Shown: positions 6,595 to 16,000 of the stretch, one piece after another
Layout of the letters: each line of letters begins with the position of its first letter
How positions within the stretch are numbered: the stretch's first letter is position 1
Source of the DNA: Parablautia muri
GTDB lineage: Bacteria > Bacillota > Clostridia > Lachnospirales > Lachnospiraceae
Reading direction: 5' to 3'
Assembly: GCF_009917485.1 (NCBI RefSeq)
Contig: NZ_QZDT01000016.1
Span: forward strand, 38,532 to 102,531
DNA length: 64,000 nt
Program-made: the position numbers and the translations under genes
The notes under the pieces: generated by a model
Databases searched by the model: none
What the model was told of the DNA's origin: nothing
The model's input: only the letters and a program-made list of their open reading frames with translations

Positions 6595-8898
6595 ATGTTT
6601 GAAAAATTAAAAGGATATCATGTGGAAGATGGGAAGGTTTACTTCCGGTACGAAGGTGATTATGAGGGAAAAGAGCCTTGTGTGGAGGTGATTTCTGACA
6701 CCATCATAAATGTGTTTGTTGATTACACTGGCTTAGGACATCGCTCCAGAGCCATTGAATGGGAGAGGCAGGGGCAAAATGACACAAAAGAAGGCGCTGA
6801 AAAAGGCAAATTGGAAAGCGTGTCGCAGGATGAATCAGGTGTCATAATTAAGACAAAAAAAGTGACCATAATAGTCGGCGACAATTTCCATGTGGATTTC
6901 TATGATCATGAAGGTATGCCTCTGAGCCTTGCACACAGAGGAGAAAGAAAAAAGAACGCTGCGCTGAGCGCATCTTTGCTTGCTTTTCTGGCAAAGGAAG
7001 GACATGCGGCTTCGGGGAGTATAATTGGAGACTATCCCATCCAGGAGGTCAGGTCCCTAGAGGATAAGGACTGTATTTACGGCCTTGGAGATAAAACCGG
7101 ATTTTTAAATAAGAGACATTATGCATACGAAATGTGGAACACGGATAATCCCAATCCCCAGGAGGACAATTTTAAGGTTTTGTACAAGAGTATTCCCTTT
7201 ATGCTGGTTTTGAAGGAGAAAGGAGCCTATGGGATTTTCTTTGACAATCACGGCAAAACCTATTTTGATATGGGCAAGGAAGGCGAGGACTATTATGTAC
7301 TTGGGGCGGACGAAGGCAATCTGGACTATTACTTCATTGCCGGGGAGAATCTTAAGGATGTGGTGACGGATTATACTTATCTAACAGGACGGGCGCCTAT
7401 GCAGCAGCTTTGGACTTTGGGATTCCACCAGTCCAGATGGGGCTATGAATCCGAGGAAGAAATTCGTGGTATCGCCAAAGGTTTAAGGGAGCATGAGCTG
7501 CCTTGCGACTGTATTCATTTTGACATTGACTACATGGATCATTATAAAGTCTTTACCTGGAATAAGGAAACTTATCAGGATGGCGGGAAGGTGATCTCCG
7601 ACTTTAAGGACATGGGCATTAAGTCTGTCACCATCATGGATCCGGGGGTCAAGGTTGAAGAAGGCTATTACGTATACGAGGAAGGAATGAAGAACGGCTA
7701 TTTTGCAAAGACACCAAAAGGAGAGGTATACGTAAATGAAGTATGGCCGGGGGATGCGGTATTTCCTGATTTTGGCAATCCGAAGGTACGTAAATGGTGG
7801 GGAGAAAAACAGAAATATCTGGTGGATTTAGGTGTTGCCGGTGTGTGGAATGATATGAATGAGCCGGCAAGCTTCAGAGGCCCGCTTCCCAACGATATTG
7901 TGTTTACGGACGAGGATATGCCTGCACCACACTCACAGATGCACAATGTGTATGGCCACAACATGGCAAAAGCCACTTATGAGGGCTGGAGGGAGCTTAC
8001 CGGTAAGCGTCCTTTCGTAATCACCAGAGCCTGCTACGGCGGTTCACAGAAATATACAACCGGCTGGACAGGGGATAATCACAGTATCTGGGCACACTTA
8101 CGCATGGCAATCCCACAGCTTTGTAATATGGGGCTTTCCGGCATGAGCTTTGTAGGAACGGACGTGGGCGGATTTGGCAGCGACTGTACGCCGGAGTTGT
8201 TTGCAAGGTGGATACAGATAGGGTGTTTCTCACCATTTTTCCGTGACCACTGTGCAAAGGGATGTAGAATGCAGGAGCCATGGCAGTTTGGCCCGGAGGT
8301 TCTTGCTATCAGCAGAAAGTATATCAACCTGCGTTATGAACTGCTTCCGTATATATACGACTTGATGCATGAATGTGAAACCAGCGGAATGCCTATCATG
8401 CGCCCTCTTGTTCTGGAATATGACAAGGATGAAAATGTGAAGAACCGGAATGATGAATTTATGCTTGGCGACCGTATTTTAGTTGCGCCGGTGGTAGAGC
8501 AGGGAGCAAAGGAGAAATTGGTTTATCTGCCAAAAGGCGTTTGGTACGATTACTGGACAGGAGAAAAAATAGAAGGAAATTGCTCCTTTGTCAGGACAGC
8601 GCCCCTTGATGTATGCCCGATTTATGTGAAGGCAGGGGCGGTTATTCCCAAATATCCGGTAAGAATGCATGTGGGGGAGGATAAAGATGATCTGCTGATT
8701 TTAGAGGTTTATCCGGGAGAAGGAACCTATGCCCACTATCAGGATAATGGAGAAGACTTTGCATACCGTCAGGGTGCGTATAATACTTATCAGATTCACA
8801 ACCTGAATGGGCAGGTGGAGGTTTTCAAACAGCACGAAGGCTATCGGGATTATGAAAAGATAAAAGTGGAAATGACCGCTGGGTTTCAGAAAAAATGA
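6595..8898 (+). CDS. glycoside hydrolase family 31 (alpha-glucosidase type)
   Basis: A 767-residue cytoplasmic enzyme (no signal peptide) expected to cleave non-reducing alpha-linked glucose or related sugars. The N-terminal beta-sandwich (about 1-250) is followed by a TIM barrel carrying FHQSRWGY, the HFDIDYMDHYKVFTW motif, the catalytic nucleophile Asp420 in WNDMNEP and the acid/base Asp494 in TGDNHS. C-terminal beta domains contain RPLVLEY and the LLILEVYPGE region. The length is usual for the family. Its TGA overlaps the next ATG (ATGA), so it is coupled to the MBL hydrolase gene. Aglycone specificity is unknown. Confidence 0.95.
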   Translation: MFEKLKGYHVEDGKVYFRYEGDYEGKEPCVEVISDTIINVFVDYTGLGHRSRAIEWERQGQNDTKEGAEKGKLESVSQDESGVIIKTKKVTIIVGDNFHVDFYDHEGMPLSLAHRGERKKNAALSASLLAFLAKEGHAASGSIIGDYPIQEVRSLEDKDCIYGLGDKTGFLNKRHYAYEMWNTDNPNPQEDNFKVLYKSIPFMLVLKEKGAYGIFFDNHGKTYFDMGKEGEDYYVLGADEGNLDYYFIAGENLKDVVTDYTYLTGRAPMQQLWTLGFHQSRWGYESEEEIRGIAKGLREHELPCDCIHFDIDYMDHYKVFTWNKETYQDGGKVISDFKDMGIKSVTIMDPGVKVEEGYYVYEEGMKNGYFAKTPKGEVYVNEVWPGDAVFPDFGNPKVRKWWGEKQKYLVDLGVAGVWNDMNEPASFRGPLPNDIVFTDEDMPAPHSQMHNVYGHNMAKATYEGWRELTGKRPFVITRACYGGSQKYTTGWTGDNHSIWAHLRMAIPQLCNMGLSGMSFVGTDVGGFGSDCTPELFARWIQIGCFSPFFRDHCAKGCRMQEPWQFGPEVLAISRKYINLRYELLPYIYDLMHECETSGMPIMRPLVLEYDKDENVKNRNDEFMLGDRILVAPVVEQGAKEKLVYLPKGVWYDYWTGEKIEGNCSFVRTAPLDVCPIYVKAGAVIPKYPVRMHVGEDKDDLLILEVYPGEGTYAHYQDNGEDFAYRQGAYNTYQIHNLNGQVEVFKQHEGYRDYEKIKVEMTAGFQKK

Positions 8899-9623
8899 TT
8901 ACAAATATGGTTAAGGTAACATACTTATATCACAGCGGCTTCATGGTGGAGCTTGACAACAGCATACTTATTTTTGACTATTTTAAAGGGAATCTGCCGT
9001 CTTCTTTGAAGGGGAAAAAACTTTTGATGTTTTTCAGTCACAAACATCATGACCATTTTCAACTCTCCGCCCTTAAATGGGCGGAGGAAATGTCAAAAGA
9101 GGCGCATTTTTTTGTCGGAAACGATATCAAGCTGAATGGAAAATACCTGGAAAGAAACGGGCTCTGCCCTGCTATTCTAAAAAGAATAGAACGGATGCAG
9201 GGCGGTGCGGTGTATGAAAATAAGGAAGAACAGCTTAAAGTGGAAACACTTCATTCAACCGATGAAGGGGTTGCATTTGTGGTGACGGCAGGAGAGACAT
9301 CCATTTACCATGCAGGAGATTTAAACAACTGGTATTGGCCTGAGGAGACAAAAATCGGTAATGAAAAAATGGAAAAGGCTTACAAAAAGGAAATTGACAA
9401 AATTGCCGGACGACATTTTGATCTTGCTTTTGTACCTTTGGATCCCAGGTTAAAAGAAGGCTACGGCCTTGGAATGGATTATTTTTTGGAGAAGGTAGAT
9501 GCCGACAGAGTTTTTCCTATGCATATGTGGGAGGAATATGATGTGATAAAACGTTATAAACAGACAAAAACAGGACGGGCATTTGCAGAAAGAATTGAGG
9601 ATGTGCCGCATATTCCCATGTAA
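8895..9623 (+). CDS. metallo-beta-lactamase fold hydrolase
   Basis: A 242-residue protein with the MBL metal motif HxHxDH at His49-Lys-His51-His52-Asp53-His54 and a second site, YHAGDLNNW, around residue 138. The late His in FPMHMWEEY may complete the site. It resembles the small stand-alone MBL-fold hydrolases related to UlaG; the substrate is unknown. Translational coupling to the GH31 alpha-glucosidase (4-base overlap) suggests a role in sugar or sugar-ester metabolism, but this is inference. Its 3' end also holds the -35 element of the spoVAE sigma-G promoter. Confidence 0.85.
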   Translation: MITNMVKVTYLYHSGFMVELDNSILIFDYFKGNLPSSLKGKKLLMFFSHKHHDHFQLSALKWAEEMSKEAHFFVGNDIKLNGKYLERNGLCPAILKRIERMQGGAVYENKEEQLKVETLHSTDEGVAFVVTAGETSIYHAGDLNNWYWPEETKIGNEKMEKAYKKEIDKIAGRHFDLAFVPLDPRLKEGYGLGMDYFLEKVDADRVFPMHMWEEYDVIKRYKQTKTGRAFAERIEDVPHIPM

Positions 9624-9637
9624 AACAACGCATAATA
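9608..9637 (+). promoter_or_regulatory. sigma-G promoter of spoVAE
   Basis: GCATA (9608-9612) inside the end of the preceding gene, 18 bases, then CATAATA (9631-9637). This fits the sigma-G consensus and lies about 75 bases before spoVAE. Confidence 0.65.
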
Positions 9638-9679
9638 ATCCATGAAAACACCAAAAAATGAGTGCTTGTTCTAACTTTA

Positions 9680-9704
9680 TGGGTTGCTGACAGGAATGGA
9701 GGTT
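9680..9704 (+). repeat. dispersed intergenic repeat, partial copy (ends at spoVAE SD)
   Basis: GGGTTGCTGACAGGAATGGA matches the 3' half of the repeat at 404-453. Its GGAGG is the SD of spoVAE. Confidence 0.55.
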
Positions 9705-9713
9705 AGGTTTATC

Positions 9714-10070
9714 ATGGATTATTTTAATGCGTTTTGGGTAGGCGGGCTGATATGTGCGCTGGTACAGATTTTGATGGAAAAGACAAAGATGATGCCAGGC
9801 AGAATCATGGTGCTTTTGGTATGTGCAGGGGCTGTAATCAGTGCCGTTGGCTGGTATCAGCCATTTGTGGAGTTTGCAGGAGCAGGAGCAAGCGTACCGC
9901 TTTTGGGATTTGGAAATGTGCTGATGAAGGGAGTAAAGGAAGCCGTAGATGAGCAGGGATTTATGGGATTATTTTCCGGTGGATTTAAGGCAGGGGCGGT
10001 AGGATGCGCGGCCGCGCTTATTTTTGGGTATTTGGCGAGCCTTGTTTTTAACCCTAAGATGAAGAAATAA
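9714..10070 (+). CDS. spoVAE: stage V sporulation protein AE
   Basis: A 118-residue membrane protein with four hydrophobic segments. It is an almost textbook SpoVAE: MDYFNAFWVGGLICALVQ at the start, then MEKTKMMPGRIMVL, PFVEFAGAGASVPLLGFG, KGVKEAVDEQGFMGLFSGG, and a short basic C-terminus. SpoVAE and its paralogue SpoVAC form part of the channel for calcium dipicolinate. The ATG at 9714 has GGAGG 11 bases upstream. It is separated from spoVAD and spoVAA-AB by unrelated metabolic genes, and has its own sigma-G promoter. No spoVAC is present in the window. Confidence 0.95.
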   Translation: MDYFNAFWVGGLICALVQILMEKTKMMPGRIMVLLVCAGAVISAVGWYQPFVEFAGAGASVPLLGFGNVLMKGVKEAVDEQGFMGLFSGGFKAGAVGCAAALIFGYLASLVFNPKMKK

Positions 10071-10087
10071 TGTAACTATTTAGCCAG

Positions 10088-10203
10088 GTCTGTGCATTTA
10101 CTGCACAGACTGTGAGAATAGGATCAGGGAGTGCAAAATCCCATCGCCGAAGGCGATTTTAAATGGATTTTGTAAGTAACAGTCAGCAAGGCTGAACTGT
10201 TAC
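10088..10203 (+). terminator. series of three hairpins after spoVAE
   Basis: A 9-bp hairpin (GTCTGTGCA, 10088-10096 / 10102-10110), a small one, ATCGCC-GAA-GGCGAT, followed by TTTT (10143-10160), and an imperfect palindrome beginning GTAACAGT and ending ACTGTTAC (10176-10203). The second looks most like a rho-independent terminator. The third resembles a short repeat seen again at 48271-48303. Confidence 0.5.
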
Positions 10204-10233
10204 GAAATAATTGATGGATTATTCATAAGCTGG

Positions 10234-10262
10234 TTGTCCTTTTTGGTTTTTGTGCGTATAAT
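10234..10262 (+). promoter_or_regulatory. sigma-A promoter of pepP
   Basis: TTGTCC (10234-10239), 17 bases, TATAAT (10257-10262). Confidence 0.65.
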
Positions 10263-10282
10263 GTGAAGTGAATTGTGTTTTA

Positions 10283-10318
10283 GCCCCAAATTGAGGGCAG
10301 CCGGCAGGAATGGAGGAT
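10283..10318 (+). repeat. dispersed intergenic repeat, copy ending at pepP SD
   Basis: GCCCCAAATTGAGGGCAGC followed by CGGCAGGAATGGAGG. It matches the 3' part of the repeat at 404-453; the GGAGG is the SD of pepP. Confidence 0.65.
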
Positions 10319-10322
10319 TCGT

Positions 10323-12122
10323 ATGGTGCAGGAAAGAATTGCGAAATTAAGAGAAAATATGAAAGCGGCTGGTATAGACTGTTATCTGATACCCACATCA
10401 GATTATCATGACAGTGAATATGTCAGCGGCTTTTTTCAGGTGAGAAAATATTTTAGCGGGTTTACAGGGTCTGCAGGGACATTGGTGGCAGCCAGGAATG
10501 AGACGGCGCTTTTTACGGACGGCAGATATTTTATACAGGCGGAAAAAGAGTTAAAAGATAGTGGCATAAGGCTGATGAAAATGGAGGAGCCAGGTGTGCC
10601 AACACTCTTGCAGTATCTGGAGCAGGTTTTACAGGAGGGAGAGTGCCTTGGATTTGATGGGCGCGTGGTGAAGGCAGAGTCGGCCAGGGAATATGAGGAA
10701 ATTATAAACAAAAAGAATGGAAAAATGATTTGGGACAAAGACCTTTCGGAGGGGATTTGGGAGGAGCGACCGGCGATTACGCATCATCCGGTGTTTGTGC
10801 TTGAGGAATGCTACAGCGGCGAGAGCGCTTCGTCTAAAATCGCCAGGGTCCGTGAAAAGATGAAGGAAGAAGGCTGCACCATGCATATTTTAACATCGCT
10901 GGACGATATCGCATGGCTTTTGAATATCAGGGGCAATGATGTGGAGAGCTGCCCTGTGGTATTGTCCTACATAGTGATGACCATGGAGCAGGTGATTCTT
11001 TTTGCAGAGGGAGAAAAGAGTGGAGTCTGGACAGAGGATTTAAAGAAGTATCTTGCAAAAAACAACGTTACGCTTCGTCCTTACGATAGCTTTTATGCTT
11101 ACATACCTGAAATTCACAAGGAGAAGGTGCTGCTTTGTAAAGAGCGCGTCAGCTGCCGGCTGCTCAAGGAGCTTTCGGAGGATGTAAACGTGGTGGACAA
11201 AGCCAATCCCACTTCTTTCATGAAAGCAGTGAAAAATCAAGTTGAGATGGAAAATCTGCGCAAGGCTCATTTAAAGGATGCCATTGCCGTAACCCGTTTT
11301 ATGCATTGGCTTAAGACGAATGTTGGAAAGGAGCCCATGACAGAGGTAAGTGCGGCTGTATATCTGGAAGATATGCGCAAAGAGAATGAGCATTTTATAG
11401 AGCCCAGCTTTGGTACAATCTGCGCTTATGGGGCAAATGGGGCAATTGTACACTACAGTGCAAAAGAGGATGCCTGCGCTGAAATAAAGCAGGAAGGCTT
11501 TTTGATGGTGGACAGCGGCGGCCATTATCTGGAGGGAACTACGGATATTACGAGAACATTTGCGTTAGGAGCGCTGACAAAGGAAATGAAGGAGCATTTT
11601 ACACTGGTGCTGAAGGCTATGCTTAATTTAAGAGCCACGAAATTCCTTTATGGGTGCAGAGGTATCAATTTGGATATTCGGGCAAGAGAGGTGTTCTGGG
11701 AGAACGGACTTGATTATAAGCATGGCACCGGACATGGGGTTGGTTATCTGCTGAATGTGCACGAGGGGCCTAACAGCTTTAGATGGAAAGCGCAGGGAGA
11801 GCATTTAAGCAGCGCCGTGCTTGAGGAAGGTATGGTTACCACTGATGAGCCAGGTATTTATATAGAGGGGAGCTATGGGATCAGGATTGAAAATGAGCTT
11901 CTTTGCCGAAAAGGGAAGAAAAATGATTATGGGCAGTTCATGTATTTTGAGGATTTGACCTATGTGCCCATTGATTTGGACGGTGTGGAGGTTTCCATGC
12001 TGGAGGATAGGGATAAGGAGCGGCTGAATGGATATCACCAGGGAGTGTATGAGAAGTTAGCGCCTTATTTTGAAGGGGAAATGCTTAATTGGCTCAGGAA
12101 AGTGACCGCACCTGTAAAATAA
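10323..12122 (+). CDS. pepP: Xaa-Pro aminopeptidase (M24B)
   Basis: A 599-residue cytoplasmic dinuclear-metal peptidase that removes N-terminal residues ahead of proline. Two N-terminal creatinase-like domains (about 1-300; note FSGFTGSAGT and LFTDGRYF) precede the pita-bread catalytic domain. The five metal ligands are visible: Asp397 (VDSGGHY), Asp408 (GTTDITRT), His471 (GTGHGVGY), Glu509 (TTDEPGIY) and Glu523 (RIENELL); His467 is also conserved. The length of about 600 is that of the long eukaryotic-like APP1 form found in many Firmicutes. The start is an ATG with GGAGG donated by a dispersed repeat. Confidence 0.95.
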   Translation: MVQERIAKLRENMKAAGIDCYLIPTSDYHDSEYVSGFFQVRKYFSGFTGSAGTLVAARNETALFTDGRYFIQAEKELKDSGIRLMKMEEPGVPTLLQYLEQVLQEGECLGFDGRVVKAESAREYEEIINKKNGKMIWDKDLSEGIWEERPAITHHPVFVLEECYSGESASSKIARVREKMKEEGCTMHILTSLDDIAWLLNIRGNDVESCPVVLSYIVMTMEQVILFAEGEKSGVWTEDLKKYLAKNNVTLRPYDSFYAYIPEIHKEKVLLCKERVSCRLLKELSEDVNVVDKANPTSFMKAVKNQVEMENLRKAHLKDAIAVTRFMHWLKTNVGKEPMTEVSAAVYLEDMRKENEHFIEPSFGTICAYGANGAIVHYSAKEDACAEIKQEGFLMVDSGGHYLEGTTDITRTFALGALTKEMKEHFTLVLKAMLNLRATKFLYGCRGINLDIRAREVFWENGLDYKHGTGHGVGYLLNVHEGPNSFRWKAQGEHLSSAVLEEGMVTTDEPGIYIEGSYGIRIENELLCRKGKKNDYGQFMYFEDLTYVPIDLDGVEVSMLEDRDKERLNGYHQGVYEKLAPYFEGEMLNWLRKVTAPVK

Positions 12123-12149
12123 AAAGGCAGTACAAGGAGATAAAGTTTG

Positions 12150-12959
12150 ATGATAGCAACAGTTGATGTGGATGAAAAAGGTGTATTGAAGGGGATAAAT
12201 TGTTTTGCCTTGGATATGGATGGCACAGTTTATCTGGGAGAACAGTGGATTGATGGGGCCAGAGATTTTTTAAAGGCAGTGGAAAGAGCCGGTAAGAAGT
12301 ATGTGTTTTTGACGAATAATTCCTCTAAGAATCCGCAAACTTATGTAGAAAAGCTTGGGAGGATGGGGCTTACCATTGGGCTGAATCAGATTGTCACCTC
12401 CGGAGAGGCAACGATCGCTTATTTGAAAAAGAATTTTCCGGGGAAAAGGGTTTTTCTGCTGGGAAATGAGCTTTTGCAGGAAGAGTTTGTGGAGGCTGGT
12501 GTTAAGCTGGATGAAAAGACGCCGGAGGTAGTAGTGGTTGGATTTGATACCTCTCTTACTTATGCGAAAATGTGCAGGGTGTGTGATTTTGTGAGAGAGG
12601 GGCTTCCTTACCTATCAACCCATCCTGATTTTAATTGCCCAACGGAGAGTGGATTTATTCCGGATGCCGGGGCAATTCATGCGTTTATTCATGCATCCGC
12701 CTTTCGTTACCCTGACCATGTGATTGGAAAGCCAAGCGGTGATATTATGGATTATCTGGCCCAACGTGCAGGAGTTTCAAAAGGCGAAACCGCTATGGTG
12801 GGAGACCGGCTTTATACGGATGTGGCTGCAGGGGTGAAGAATGGTTATACAGGAATTTTAGTGCTCAGTGGAGAAGCTGGGATGAAGGATGTGGAGGAGT
12901 CAGAGGTGAAACCGGATCTGATTTTTTCCTCCGTAAAGGAAATGATTCCATTTTTATAA
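12150..12959 (+). CDS. HAD-IIA family phosphatase (NagD-like)
   Basis: A 269-residue member of the class IIA haloacid dehalogenase hydrolases (NagD/AraL/p-nitrophenylphosphatase-like). Motif I is DMDGTVYLG with nucleophile Asp22 and Asp24, motif II is LTNNSS, motif III is the Lys in GKPSGDIM, and motif IV is MVGDRLYTDV. It probably dephosphorylates a sugar phosphate or nucleotide. The ATG at 12150 has AAGGAGA 9 bases upstream. It follows pepP after 27 bases and is likely cotranscribed. Confidence 0.92.
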   Translation: MIATVDVDEKGVLKGINCFALDMDGTVYLGEQWIDGARDFLKAVERAGKKYVFLTNNSSKNPQTYVEKLGRMGLTIGLNQIVTSGEATIAYLKKNFPGKRVFLLGNELLQEEFVEAGVKLDEKTPEVVVVGFDTSLTYAKMCRVCDFVREGLPYLSTHPDFNCPTESGFIPDAGAIHAFIHASAFRYPDHVIGKPSGDIMDYLAQRAGVSKGETAMVGDRLYTDVAAGVKNGYTGILVLSGEAGMKDVEESEVKPDLIFSSVKEMIPFL

Positions 12960-13012
12960 AAGAAAGCGATATAAAAAGCGATATTGAAAAGCTTTTAAAG
13001 AGGAAGTTGGTT

Positions 13013-16000
13013 ATGGGATTACAGTTTTATTTTGGTGGTTCAGGGGCTGGAAAAAGCAGACAGCTTCATAAAGATATTGTTGCGTGGGCAGGAGAGAAAC
13101 CTGCCTGCAATTTTTTATTTCTGGTGCCGGACCAGTTTACCATGCAGACCCAGGTTGACTTGGTAAATGCCAGCGGGCGTGGAGGTATTATGAATATTGA
13201 TGTGCTCAGCTTCGGACGCCTTGCCCACCGCATTTTTGAGGAAACCGGATATGGAAACAAGCCGGTTTTGGATGATACGGGCAAAAGCCTTGTGCTGCGC
13301 AAGGTGGCAACGGAGTTTGCACAGGAAATGCCCATTATTGGAAAAAATTTAAATAAAATTGGGTATATCCACGAAGTAAAGTCCGCTATTTCGGAGTTTA
13401 TGCAGTATGGCATCAGCGCCGGTCAGGTGGGAGAGCTGGCAGAGTTTGCCAAGGGGCGGGGAGCGCTGCATTATAAGCTGAAGGATTTGGAAGTGATTTA
13501 TAAAGGATTTGTATCGTACATACAGGAGCGCTACATCACCACAGAGGAAACCTTGCAACTTTTGACACAGGCTGTGGGAAAGTCCCGGATTGTCAGGGAT
13601 AGTGTTGTTGTTTTTGACGGATTTACGGGGTTTACGCCTATACAATATAGCTTGATTCAGGAACTTTTGAGGCTGACTGAAAGGGTCATTGTTTCTATCA
13701 CAATAGATATTAGAGAAAATCCTTTTAGGGCAGGTATGGAGCAGGAACTATTTTTTCTCAGTAAGAAAACAGTGAGAGATTTATGTGGATTGGCGAAGGA
13801 AGCGGGCGTAGAAAGAACGGACGATATTTTTATAAAAAACCATCCATTGCCGAGATTTAAAAATAATGCGGAGATGGCACATCTGGAAAAACATCTGTTT
13901 CGTTATCCGGTGCAGCCCTATAGGGAGACAGGCGGAGGCAACATTTACATGATGGAGACTTTGAATCCGGCAAAGGAGGTGCGCAAGGTCTGTATTCAAA
14001 TCAAAAAGCTGGTATTGGAGGAGGGCTACAGTTACCGGGATATTGCGGTGGTCACAGGAGATTTGGAGACCTATGCGGACTATTTTGAGAGGGAAGGGCT
14101 TATTTATGATATTCCTGTTTTTTTGGACAGAACCAGAGGACTTTTGTTAAATCCGCTGATTGAGTACATAAGAAGCGCTCTTAAGATTGTACTGTCTGAT
14201 TTTTCTTATGAATCGGTTTTTCATTTTTTGCGGTGCGGCCTTACGGATTTTGCCCCGGAGGAGATAGATCGGCTTGAAAATTATGTACTTGCCTTAGGTA
14301 TCAGAGGAAAGAAAAGATGGGGACAGATGTTTGTCAGGAGAATTAATAAAAAAACAGATGTTACCAATGAACAGAAAGCGCAGGAAGACAGAGAAATTGC
14401 ACTGCTGGAAAAAATAAACACAATAAGAACAGGATTTATGGAACAAATGCAGCCTTTGCTGGAAAAAAAGAAAACGGCCGGAGAGCTGGTGAGGGTGCTG
14501 TATGATTTTATTGTAAATGGGAAAATCCAGGAAAAGCTGTCCGCATATGAGCAATTTTTCACGGAAAATGGAGAGAGAGAACGGGCACGTGAATATGCTC
14601 AGGTTTACAGGCTTGTGATGGAGCTTCTAGAGCAGATTATGGAACTTCTTGAAAAGGAACCCATGAACCTTAAGGAGTTTGCAGATATTCTGGATGCAGG
14701 ATTTGCGGAGATTGAGGTAGGAACTATCCCGGGAAGTGTGGACAGAATTGTGGTGGGTGATATGGAAAGGAGCCGTCTAAAGCAGGTCAAGGTGCTGTTT
14801 TTTTTAGGGGTTAACGATGGGAATATTCCGAAGGGCAGCATGAAAGGAGGCATTATTTCCGATCTTGACAGAGAATTTTTGCAACAGTCAGAATTTGAGC
14901 TTGCCCCCACCCCCAGACAAAAAATGTATATTCAAAGGCTATATCTTTACATGAACATGACGAAGCCTTCCGATCGGCTGTATCTGTCTTTTTCCAGAAT
15001 GAACAGCCAGGGAAAGAGTATCAGGCCTTCCTACCTGATTGACATGATTCGGAAATTATTTCCGCAGATTCAGATAGAAAAATCAGATATGACGCAGATG
15101 TCTTTTGAGCAGATTGTAGGGAAAAAGGACGGATTGACGCTTTTGGCGGAAGAAATCAGAGAGTATGCCGAGGGGCGGGAAGGGGCTTTGGACCAGCGAG
15201 AGCTGGGATGCCTGTATCGCTTTTATGCAAGAGACGAACAATATGGGAGCTATGCGGGGAAGCTTATGGAGACCGCTTTTGCAAGATATGAACATAAGCC
15301 TCTGACAAAGGCGGTAGCGCTGGCCCTTTATGGTAAGATGCTGGAGAACAGCGTAAGCCGTCTGGAACGGTATGCAGCCTGCGCCTATTCACATTTCCTA
15401 CAATATGGCCTTATGTTGAAAGAACGGGAGGAATTTAGCTTTGAACAGGCTGATTTGGGGAATATTTTTCACCAGGTGCTGGAAGTCTTTGCAGGAAAAC
15501 TTGCAGAAAACAAACTGACATGGTTTGACTTTTCGAAGGAGGAGGGTGATGAGCTTCTTCGGGAGGCGTTAGATACGGTGACAGCAGCCTACGGGGAAAC
15601 GATTCTTTACAGCAGCGCGCGATATGAATATATGGTGGAGCGGATGTACCGGATTCTACAAAGAACTATCCATACCCTGAAAGCTCAGCTGCGGGAGGGA
15701 GATTTTATGCCTGCCGCTTTTGAATTATCTTTTGCCAGAGCAGGAGTGCCGGAGGCGGTGGACTTTTCTTTATCAGATGAAGAAAAGATGAAGCTCAGAG
15801 GCAGGATTGACAGAATTGATACCTGTGAAGATGAGGAGCATGTGTATGTAAAGGTGATAGATTATAAATCCGGAAACAAGAAATTTGATTTAGCGGCTCT
15901 ATATTATGGATTGCAGCTACAGCTTGTGGTTTATATGAATGTAGCGGTGAAAATCGCGGAGAAAAATTATCCGAACAAAGAGGTAATACCCGCAGCCCTT

